In this document: in pieces, positions 57,298 through 63,570 of the stretch
Layout: each line of letters opens with the position of its first letter
Position numbering within the stretch: position 1 is the stretch's first letter
From: a virus
Length of the DNA stretch: 64,000 bases
Virus record (IMG/VR): IMGVR_UViG_3300012988_000001
Span: 62,001-126,000 of that record
Reading direction: 5' to 3' (one strand)
The notes under the pieces: model-generated
What the model saw: the letters and a program-made list of their open reading frames with translations, nothing else
Told to the model about the DNA's origin: nothing
Databases searched by the model: none
Program-made: the position numbers and the translations under genes

Positions 57298-57714
57298 ATG
57301 AAAGAATACATTGAGATCGAAGGTATCATACGATACGACCCTCCCAGACATGGGATGAAACGGAACACGAACTACTGGTGTATTCTAGAATTACCTGAAG
57401 ATTTAGTTAAGTACTACCAGTACTTCGTAAAGACTGATTTACATATTCCCATCGCAGACCCTTCTTGGGGAGCACACGTCAGTATTGTACGTGGTGAGAC
57501 ACCACCTAATCCTGAAGTGTGGAAAAAGTACGATGGAAAGAAAGTAAAGATAAAATACTATCCTTACATTCATGTGAAGAAAGATCCGAAGAAAGAAGGA
57601 TTGTACTGTTTTATTGATTTTGAAGTCCCGTTCTTTCGTCAGATACGAAAAGAGCTAGGACTAGAATGTAAATATACTTTCCATTTTACTATTGGAAGAA
57701 CGCACTATGATTAG
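57298..57714 (+). CDS. 2H phosphoesterase-like protein, 138 aa
   Basis: Two H-x-[ST] motifs, H60-V-S62 (W-G-A-H-V-S-I-V-R-G) and H129-F-T131 (F-H-F-T-I-G-R), lie 69 residues apart, the spacing of 2H phosphoesterases. W-K-K-Y-D-G-K-K-V and I-R-K-E-L-G-L between them fit a phage family of this type. It may act on cyclic-phosphate RNA ends or cyclic nucleotides. It is not closely similar to the 13854 product. Overlaps the next gene by 8 bases. Confidence 0.6.
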   Translation: MKEYIEIEGIIRYDPPRHGMKRNTNYWCILELPEDLVKYYQYFVKTDLHIPIADPSWGAHVSIVRGETPPNPEVWKKYDGKKVKIKYYPYIHVKKDPKKEGLYCFIDFEVPFFRQIRKELGLECKYTFHFTIGRTHYD

Positions 57715-58297
57715 TAAAGACGTATTTTGTATTTTATATCATGGGATGCCAATTGAAGGATTCTCTTCTGCGTCCGGGCATCCCATTTTTACCAGTAATG
57801 ATAAGTTCATCCCAAATTACTCATTCAGTAGCTACGAAAGTGCTAGAGATAGTTTAACTTATATGATACAATCATTACTTGACCAGAATCATGACAGTAC
57901 TGACATGAGCTTAGTCAGCATCGGAAATATCCGAATGGAATGTAGAGAATTTACTCACATTTCTGCGTATGATGAAGCCTTGATGAACATCATGAAAAAC
58001 CAGTATAATAATCCTGCGATGATTGATCGTTATGTAGGAAAGATTATACATTTGTGTGTACGTAAGGGATTCAAAAAAACTCTCCCCCAAATGCACCAAC
58101 AATTACTCAATGACCCACAATTTGTAGAGTTACTTGATAAACATGTTCCTTTCTTTGTTCGACAGAATATTGAAAGATTCATGGATGTAGGAATTAGTGC
58201 TTGCAATGAAGAAGAGATTGCTGCTATAATTCTTACAACAGACGATGAGCTATTAAAAGTGATTCGTATAGATTCATTAAACAATGTTTCGAATTAA
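57707..58297 (+). CDS. hypothetical protein, 196 aa
   Basis: Not recognised. Residues ~1-75 contain F-S-S-Y-E-S-A-R-D-S (a macro- or ParB-like region cannot be argued), and the rest is helical. ATG 57707 is supported by GGAAG and lies in the end of the preceding gene. A ~100-base gap follows, with a GAGGC/GCCTC hairpin near 58329-58352 lacking a T run. Confidence 0.72.
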   Translation: MISKDVFCILYHGMPIEGFSSASGHPIFTSNDKFIPNYSFSSYESARDSLTYMIQSLLDQNHDSTDMSLVSIGNIRMECREFTHISAYDEALMNIMKNQYNNPAMIDRYVGKIIHLCVRKGFKKTLPQMHQQLLNDPQFVELLDKHVPFFVRQNIERFMDVGISACNEEEIAAIILTTDDELLKVIRIDSLNNVSN

Positions 58298-58396
58298 CTC
58301 TTAGAGTTAAAGTAGAAAGTCCAACGAGGCTTTGTGCAAACACGGCCTCACTGTAGTCCCGTTTGTCAAGGTTTCCAAAACAAAAAGGAGAAATCA

Positions 58397-59317
58397 GTGA
58401 AAGCGATCCAAAAACTGAAAACTTTACTTTTAGTAGGTTTTCTGTTAGCGGTAGCTGCTATTGGATTTATTGGTTATAAACACAATGATCGTACACCGTC
58501 ATCAAATTTAGGTGTACAACAAGTTATTCAAATTCAAAAGCAACCGCCCGTAACGTCATTGCCAGTTCAATTAGCAACTGTCAAAGGAACTAAGACGGAA
58601 AGCAGAAAGCAGTATGTTGTCCAGAAGGGTGACACATTTTGGGTCATAGCCCAAAAAACTAAACCAATGAATGTTGAGATGTATCCGTACATTGATGTAT
58701 TCAAACAAATCAATGGTAGTATTAAAGTACTAAACGTTGATAAGCCTGTACACTTACCAAATGAGAATGATTTGAAGTCTGTTATTCTTCCAGATGTAAC
58801 ACTACATTTCGATCATCTTGACGACGAACTGATAGAGTTCATCAAACAGTCTGAAGGTTCTAAAGAACTTCAATCTGTTTTAAAAAGAAAATTACTTGGT
58901 GGAAAAGTCGGTCCATCATATAAAAATTCAAAGTTCTATCCATATAAAGATATGAAAGGTAACTATACTATTGGTTATGGTCATTATCTAGGAAAGAAAG
59001 AATCCGACGCAAATAAGTACAAAAATGGTATTACTGAGTATCAAGCGAAGAAAATACTAAAAGCTGATATGAAGCGTACTTATGATGACTTCACGTTACT
59101 ACTGCAACGTAAAAACGCAGTAAACCTTACGAAAGACCAGCAACGTATTTTATACGATATGGCTTATTCAATGGGTGTTGACAAACTTGATAAGTTTACA
59201 CGTCTATGGAAAGCTGTACAGCATGGTAATGATCGTAAATTCAAAAAAGAAATTGAAGGTTCTTTATGGTTCAAGCAAGTTGGGAACCGTGCTGAAATCC
59301 TTCTAAGTTCCCTATAA
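58397..59317 (+). CDS. signal-anchored LysM-lysozyme (endolysin), GTG start
   Basis: Cell-wall lytic enzyme. Residues ~9-31 form a hydrophobic, Ala/Gly-containing signal-anchor (LLLVGFLLAVAAIGFIGY). A LysM peptidoglycan-binding domain follows (Y-V-V-Q-K-G-D-T-F-W-V-I-A, from ~75), then a T4-type lysozyme domain with a glutamate in Q-S-E-G-S and D-M-K-G-N-Y-T-I-G-Y-G-H, matching the D-x5-T part of the T4 catalytic set. GTG at 58397 has AAGGAG 7 bases upstream. The anchor suggests export by the Sec system, as in signal-anchor-release endolysins. A virion or membrane role is an alternative. Confidence 0.8.
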   Translation: MKAIQKLKTLLLVGFLLAVAAIGFIGYKHNDRTPSSNLGVQQVIQIQKQPPVTSLPVQLATVKGTKTESRKQYVVQKGDTFWVIAQKTKPMNVEMYPYIDVFKQINGSIKVLNVDKPVHLPNENDLKSVILPDVTLHFDHLDDELIEFIKQSEGSKELQSVLKRKLLGGKVGPSYKNSKFYPYKDMKGNYTIGYGHYLGKKESDANKYKNGITEYQAKKILKADMKRTYDDFTLLLQRKNAVNLTKDQQRILYDMAYSMGVDKLDKFTRLWKAVQHGNDRKFKKEIEGSLWFKQVGNRAEILLSSL

Positions 59318-59327
59318 GGAGTTGTGT

Positions 59328-59648
59328 ATGATTACTATTCAAGGTATCAATGTAGAAGTAACCGATGCTATTAAAGAGCACATTGAACATAATGTAGGTA
59401 AACTTTCTAAGTACAACACTAAAAACGATCTCAACATCAAAGTAAATTTGAAGGTTGAAACTAAAGATACTTTTGACGTAGATGTTATTGTTGAAGGTAA
59501 AAACATTTCTGGTGGTGCTGTTAGTGATGACATGTACACTGCTATTACCATGTCATTTGAAAATGTGGAAACTATTCTAGCTCGTCGTAAGGGCAAAGAA
59601 CTTTCCAAACGTCATGAAAAAATTCAGTTGACAGACGCAGAAGAATAA
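59328..59648 (+). CDS. hpf: ribosome hibernation promoting factor-like protein
   Basis: 106 aa. The sequence follows the HPF/YfiA (ribosomal S30AE) fold: M-I-T-I-Q-G-I-N-V-E-V-T-D-A-I-K-E-H-I at the start, K-L-S-K-Y, then alternating strands D-L-N-I-K-V-N-L-K-V and D-V-D-V-I-V-E-G, a second amphipathic helix containing D-D-M-Y-T-A-I and a basic tail. Bacterial homologues bind the ribosomal decoding site and idle or pair ribosomes. ATG 59328, 10 bases after the endolysin stop, is chosen over TTG 59322. The next promoter begins inside its end. Confidence 0.85.
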   Translation: MITIQGINVEVTDAIKEHIEHNVGKLSKYNTKNDLNIKVNLKVETKDTFDVDVIVEGKNISGGAVSDDMYTAITMSFENVETILARRKGKELSKRHEKIQLTDAEE

Positions 59649-59657
59649 TGATATACT
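59628..59657 (+). promoter_or_regulatory. sigma70 promoter abutting a terminator
   Basis: TTGACA at 59628-59633 (inside the hpf coding end), an 18-base spacer and TATACT at 59652-59657. The terminator arm starts at the next base, so the predicted start (~59664) lies within it. Confidence 0.7.
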
Positions 59658-59686
59658 AAGGACATTCCACGGAGTGTCCTTTTTTA
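59658..59686 (+). terminator. Rho-independent terminator after hpf
   Basis: AAGGACA and TGTCCTT pair, extended inward by TTCC/GGAG, followed by a T run. Confidence 0.85.
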
Positions 59687-59699
59687 TTTGGAGGGGAAC

Positions 59700-60107
59700 A
59701 TGGCAGTAGAAAGAATTAGAAAATTATTTGCAATTGACGAAATACCAGTAATTAATGGTTGGATATTAATTGCAGAACGTGAACAATATCGCGTTGATAC
59801 AAAAAGTCGTAATATCTATCATGAATTGTACTATTCTGATGCCGATATACTTAACATTCGTTATAGTGATACTGGTATTACTATTACTTCGTATAATTTT
59901 CGTGAAAATCTTACAACCATGAAGTTTGAATGGAAACTGCACGAAATGATGGACGAGGCAGAATATTTCCAGCTTTGTACGGTTGACGACACCTTTGGTA
60001 TAGAGTATACTGATTACCTTGAAATGTTAAAACAGTACTCCAGAATCATGACATGGGTACGAGAAAACATGGTTTCGAAAGAACCACCACGCCCATTCAT
60101 ATTCTAA
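59700..60107 (+). CDS. hypothetical protein of a dispersed paralogue family (135 aa)
   Basis: Unknown function. E-Y-F-Q-L-C-T-V-D-D followed by a Y-T-D-Y-L-E-M helix matches the 60117 and 39858 products. GGAGGGGAAC precedes ATG 59700. First gene downstream of the promoter at 59628. Confidence 0.74.
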   Translation: MAVERIRKLFAIDEIPVINGWILIAEREQYRVDTKSRNIYHELYYSDADILNIRYSDTGITITSYNFRENLTTMKFEWKLHEMMDEAEYFQLCTVDDTFGIEYTDYLEMLKQYSRIMTWVRENMVSKEPPRPFIF

Positions 60108-60116
60108 GGAGAACGA

Positions 60117-60521
60117 ATGATCGACGAATTAGTTAAAGTACTGGATAATGTGACCAATAATGGGTTGGCAACACTCATCAGTGCAGAATCTGAGTGGTTA
60201 AAACTTTCTGAAATGACTGAACTCAACTACAATACAAATTCATGCCGTTTGGTAGCTAATATCATTACATCTGACGATCATGCAAATGCAGTGACATTAT
60301 GCCTTTACAAAGATATGTTTCGTATGGTCCGTTACACTGGCATCGATCCAGCTAATAATACATGTAAAGATTTGAAGAATACTAAAATTCGAATAGACAT
60401 TGGTTCTGAGGAAGAATTCTTTCAAGAATCAACAGTTGAAGATTTTAACGGATTAGTGTATGATGAATATCATGTAATACAACAAATCATAAGTGTAATG
60501 ACAAAATATCTATGGAGCTAA
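60117..60521 (+). CDS. hypothetical protein of a dispersed paralogue family (134 aa)
   Basis: Unknown function. E-F-F-Q-E-S-T-V-E-D then a Y-D-E-Y helix, as in the 59700 and 39858 genes. AAGGAGA precedes the ATG. Tandem with the 59700 copy, while the third copy is 20 kb away. Confidence 0.74.
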   Translation: MIDELVKVLDNVTNNGLATLISAESEWLKLSEMTELNYNTNSCRLVANIITSDDHANAVTLCLYKDMFRMVRYTGIDPANNTCKDLKNTKIRIDIGSEEEFFQESTVEDFNGLVYDEYHVIQQIISVMTKYLWS

Positions 60522-60522
60522 T

Positions 60523-60699
60523 ATGATAGCAGTCTTAGAAGAAGATTGGGGTGTGAGTGACAGTGATTGCTACCCTCCACGTGACAAATACGGCTGGCGT
60601 GATTATGGTGTAGATAATGACGAAGCGGAAGAACAAGCAAAACTAGATCAAGAGAACAAAGAGAAACGCTCTTGGTGGGAAAAATTCTGGGGGTCATAA
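60523..60699 (+). CDS. small acidic protein with C-terminal WxxFW motif, copy 1 (58 aa)
   Basis: ATG 60523 is one base after the previous stop, with GGAG upstream. The product is acidic and ends in W-W-E-K-F-W-G-S. The next two genes end in W-D-K-F-W-E-S and W-N-Y-F-W-E-N, so the tail is a shared element. Function unknown. TAATG overlap with the next gene. Confidence 0.65.
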   Translation: MIAVLEEDWGVSDSDCYPPRDKYGWRDYGVDNDEAEEQAKLDQENKEKRSWWEKFWGS

Positions 60700-60926
60700 T
60701 GGCATCTTTCGATTCAGCTATGGAAATGATGAAAGAAGTAGAAAAAATGCGGAGTGAGTTGGGTGTTGCACCACATTCATTGGCAGATGACGTTGTGACC
60801 ACTTTTTGTAAAGAAAAACGTGAACAAAGTAATGAAGTCACCGTAAGAGAAATTGTAAATGCTTACGTGAATGAACAAAAAACCCGTCCAACTAATCCCG
60901 CATGGGATAAATTCTGGGAGTCATAA
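60699..60926 (+). CDS. small protein with C-terminal WxxFW motif, copy 2 (75 aa)
   Basis: Unknown function. Helical, charged, with the tail N-P-A-W-D-K-F-W-E-S. It shares with copy 3 an acidic N-terminal helix and a mid segment containing V-x-x-x-F/L-x-K. Start overlaps the stop of copy 1. Confidence 0.68.
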   Translation: MASFDSAMEMMKEVEKMRSELGVAPHSLADDVVTTFCKEKREQSNEVTVREIVNAYVNEQKTRPTNPAWDKFWES

Positions 60927-60930
60927 AAAA

Positions 60931-61107
60931 ATGTCTATATCATTTGATGAATTACTTGACCTCATGGATGATGTTGAAGAATTAAACAATGAGGGTCGTT
61001 TACCGACCCATTTGGAAACACACGATTCAGTTGCTGAATTGTTTATTAAGCATTATGGATCAAAGAAATTAGACCGTTCCGAATGGAACTATTTTTGGGA
61101 GAACTAA
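60931..61107 (+). CDS. small acidic protein with C-terminal WxxFW motif, copy 3 (58 aa)
   Basis: Unknown function. Acidic helix (S-F-D-E-L-L-D-L-M-D-D-V-E-E-L) and tail R-S-E-W-N-Y-F-W-E-N. ATG 60931 lies 4 bases after copy 2. It immediately precedes the CCA-adding enzyme gene. Confidence 0.65.
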   Translation: MSISFDELLDLMDDVEELNNEGRLPTHLETHDSVAELFIKHYGSKKLDRSEWNYFWEN

Positions 61108-61108
61108 G

Positions 61109-62233
61109 ATGAAAAAATATATCGTCGGTGGTTTTGTACGTGATAAACTACTTGGCCTAAAACCAAAAGACAAAGACTACGTACTTGTAGGAGCCAAACA
61201 GCGTGATATTGATTATCTAACGTCCCAAGGCTACAAACAAGTAGGTGCTGACTTCCCTGTATACTTATCTCCAGCAGGTGATGAGTATGCTCTTGCACGT
61301 GTTGAGCGTAAGACGGGTAACGGATATAAAGGTTTTACTGTAGATACCGAAGGTGTAACTCTTGAACAAGATCTATTCCGTCGAGATCTCACTATCAACG
61401 CCATTGCCTACGATCCAGTATTCCAAAAACATATCGACCCATATGGTGGTAAGTCCGATCTACAGAATAAAGTACTACGTCATGTTAGTCCTCACTTTGC
61501 TGAAGACCCACTACGTATCCTACGTCTAGCTCGCTTTGCTGCTCGTTATAGCGATTTCACTATTCATAGCAGTACTGAAGAACTAGTACTCAACATGGTA
61601 AAAGAAGGTATGATTGACCATCTTACCCCGGAACGTGTATATGTAGAATTCGAAAAAGCTCTATCCGAGAATAATCCAAGTATTTTCTTCAAGAACCTAC
61701 GTAAATGGGGTGCTCTAGAACGCCTCCTACCGGGTTTGGAAGCCTTTAATAAGGCAGATGGGGAAATGCTCGATAAAATCACACAGACCAGCACAGAGGC
61801 TTACACGAACGATTTTCAGTGGTCTTTCCTACTATCCATGAGTCGTGGTGTAGTATCTAAAGATTATGCTATTGGTCAATTGAAACTACCTGCACAAGCA
61901 GTGAAGTTCTTCAAGTTTGTTACTGCTAACTTTGAAGAGATCAAGCTATTCAGGAAGAAAACACCTGAACAGATGGTTGAAATGCTAACTAAACTAAATA
62001 TCCACAACAACGGTGGTGAGGAATTCTTGTACAAAGTACTTGAGTACTTCAACATTCAGCGTGATACGGATGGTGAGCTAGAAGACCTAATTGTGAAAGT
62101 GTACGATAAATTTGAAGGCACTGTGATTGGTGATATTGACCAGATGTTGAAAGACGGAACTTTAGAGCCTAAAGAAATCCGTGCATATGTGTCGAATCTT
62201 CGCACAACTGAAGTTGCGAAAATGTTCTCATAA
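61109..62233 (+). CDS. cca: CCA-adding enzyme (tRNA nucleotidyltransferase)
   Basis: Adds or repairs the 3'-CCA end of tRNAs. Class II signatures are intact: V-G-G-F-V-R-D at 6-12, K-D-K-D with metal-binding D21 and D23, R-R-D-L-T-I-N-A-I-A at 91-100 and E-D-P-L-R-I-L-R-L-A-R-F near 131-142 (tRNA/nucleotide-selecting region). At 374 residues it lacks the long HD extension of the E. coli enzyme. The ATG lies 1 base after copy 3 of the small proteins. Together with TyrRS and RNA ligase it points to tRNA maintenance. Confidence 0.94.
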   Translation: MKKYIVGGFVRDKLLGLKPKDKDYVLVGAKQRDIDYLTSQGYKQVGADFPVYLSPAGDEYALARVERKTGNGYKGFTVDTEGVTLEQDLFRRDLTINAIAYDPVFQKHIDPYGGKSDLQNKVLRHVSPHFAEDPLRILRLARFAARYSDFTIHSSTEELVLNMVKEGMIDHLTPERVYVEFEKALSENNPSIFFKNLRKWGALERLLPGLEAFNKADGEMLDKITQTSTEAYTNDFQWSFLLSMSRGVVSKDYAIGQLKLPAQAVKFFKFVTANFEEIKLFRKKTPEQMVEMLTKLNIHNNGGEEFLYKVLEYFNIQRDTDGELEDLIVKVYDKFEGTVIGDIDQMLKDGTLEPKEIRAYVSNLRTTEVAKMFS

Positions 62234-62235
62234 AT

Positions 62236-62266
62236 TTGGGACAAAAAAGTAAAAATGTGATATACT
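62236..62266 (+). promoter_or_regulatory. promoter (TTGGGACA family)
   Basis: TTTGGGACAAA with GGGACA at 62238-62243, a 17-base spacer and TATACT at 62261-62266 in TGTGATATACT. Leader of about 25 bases before the ATG at 62298. Confidence 0.7.
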
Positions 62267-62297
62267 ATAGGTATCTGATGATTATTGAGATGAAATT

Positions 62298-62741
62298 ATG
62301 CGATATACTTGCGGAATAATATTTTATCGTGATGGTCAGATACTTATAGGACATACAACCGGACAAGATCATTGGGACTTACCTAAAGGTAAAACTGAAG
62401 GTGAAGAAACATATAAAGAAGCGGCTGTTCGGGAGTGTTATGAAGAAACTGGTTTTGAGATATCCGAGAAGGATTTACTTTTTATTGGTGATGTATCATA
62501 CCGAAAAGGAAAAAGACTTATATTGTTTTTCTATACCGCTAGATATAAGCCTGAACCTAGTGAATTGAAATGTATCAGTACTTACACTAATAAGTACGGA
62601 CAGACTAAACCAGAATTGGATAAGTTTAGATACATTGATGTTGAGGACTGTGAATTGTATTTGACTAAACGAATGTGTAGCAGTATTGTCAAAGCTGTTA
62701 AACAATTCCAGAAAAATAAAGGAAAAGAGAATGGAAGTTAA
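62298..62741 (+). CDS. Nudix hydrolase, 147 aa
   Basis: Complete Nudix box at about residues 31-53: G-K-T-E-G-E-E-T...R-E-C-Y-E-E-T-G-F-E-I. Short, one-domain enzyme of the size and type of T4 NudE or diadenosine-polyphosphate hydrolases. Substrate not determinable. It has its own promoter and overlaps the glutaredoxin gene by 11 bases. Confidence 0.86.
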   Translation: MRYTCGIIFYRDGQILIGHTTGQDHWDLPKGKTEGEETYKEAAVRECYEETGFEISEKDLLFIGDVSYRKGKRLILFFYTARYKPEPSELKCISTYTNKYGQTKPELDKFRYIDVEDCELYLTKRMCSSIVKAVKQFQKNKGKENGS

Positions 62742-63003
62742 AATCTACGGACGCCTAACTGGTTGCCCTTATTGCACAAATGCGAAAGCAGTTTGTGAAC
62801 AAAATAAATTCGATATGGAATTCATTGATATGGTTTCCACTGGTATGACTAAAGATGATCTATGTGAAATCGTAGGTAAGCCAGTAAGCACTGTTCCACA
62901 AATCTTTGTTGATGGTGAATATGTTGGTGGTTACACTGAATTCGTTGCTCACCTCCGCTCTCTAAACGAGAAGAAAAAAGAAGATGACACAGACGATCAA
63001 TGA
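62731..63003 (+). CDS. glutaredoxin
   Basis: 90 aa. The dithiol active site is G-C-P-Y-C near residues 11-15; T-V-P-Q-I-F near 54-59 supplies the conserved cis-proline and G-G-Y-T near 67-70 the glutathione-binding turn. It probably donates electrons to ribonucleotide reductase. ATG 62731 has GGAAAAGAG upstream. Overlaps the next gene by 20 bases. Confidence 0.92.
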   Translation: MEVKIYGRLTGCPYCTNAKAVCEQNKFDMEFIDMVSTGMTKDDLCEIVGKPVSTVPQIFVDGEYVGGYTEFVAHLRSLNEKKKEDDTDDQ

Positions 63004-63232
63004 TTTTCATGCACAGTGTAAAGCACGTGCTGAAGAGTTAGCCAAACGATTGGGGGTAGATTTTCAACCTCTAGATGTAAACTCTATTGAAACTGCTGCA
63101 CGGAAACGTATGGCAGCACTCATGAAATATCGTGAGCGAAAAGAAGAGTATGATTCTCTTCTTGAAACAGTTTTCAAAGTACTAAGTCCAACGGAAGTGG
63201 TTGAAATTCTACGAAATACCCGTAATAAATAA
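62984..63232 (+). CDS. hypothetical helical protein, 82 aa
   Basis: Not recognised. Almost wholly helical and charged, with R-K-R-M-A-A-L-M-K-Y-R-E-R in the middle. Starts 20 bases within the glutaredoxin gene. Confidence 0.7.
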   Translation: MTQTINDFHAQCKARAEELAKRLGVDFQPLDVNSIETAARKRMAALMKYRERKEEYDSLLETVFKVLSPTEVVEILRNTRNK

Positions 63233-63234
63233 TT

Positions 63235-63254
63235 ATGAAGGAACAATCCTTCAT
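63235..63254 (+). other. 8-bp hairpin without T run
   Basis: ATGAAGGA and TCCTTCAT form a perfect 8-bp stem around ACAA. The following bases (GTTATAAAATTTT) have only a weak T run, so it may be a weak terminator or a processing/stability element. Confidence 0.45.
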
Positions 63255-63279
63255 GTTATAAAATTTTGGGAGAAATACT

Positions 63280-63522
63280 ATGATTAGTTTTCGTGATAAA
63301 TTAGCTCAAGGCATTTTCGAATGCAAACCAACAGTTGCTGACATTCCAAAGAAATCAGCATTTTTAGGAACAATTACAGAAGATGGTTTCTGTGATTATG
63401 ATGTACCTGAAGATACTTGGTATCTAAGTAAATCAACTGAACGTAGCAATCGCCTCCACAAAAGTACAATAGCCAGAAAACACCGCAAGGAAATGAAACG
63501 AATTCGTTTTGGTTCCGAATAA
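63280..63522 (+). CDS. hypothetical basic protein, 80 aa
   Basis: Not recognised. A small beta-like centre and a basic C-terminal helix (S-T-I-A-R-K-H-R-K-E-M-K-R-I-R). GGGAGAAA precedes the ATG. Followed by a terminator. Confidence 0.7.
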   Translation: MISFRDKLAQGIFECKPTVADIPKKSAFLGTITEDGFCDYDVPEDTWYLSKSTERSNRLHKSTIARKHRKEMKRIRFGSE

Positions 63523-63529
63523 TAATTTA

Positions 63530-63556
63530 AAGGACTCTATATAAGAGTCCTTTTTT
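63530..63556 (+). terminator. Rho-independent terminator
   Basis: AGGACTCT and AGAGTCCT pair around ATATA, followed by six T residues. Confidence 0.85.
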
Positions 63557-63570
63557 CATCCGAGGTAACA

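Noticed and set aside
58329-58352. GAGGC/GCCTC hairpin upstream of the endolysin as terminator or riboswitch
   Set aside because: Short imperfect stem without a T run and no conserved partner elsewhere.
60518-60841. Minus-strand open frame of 107 codons
   Set aside because: Overlaps two + strand genes that share the W-x-x-F-W tail and have proper ribosome sites.
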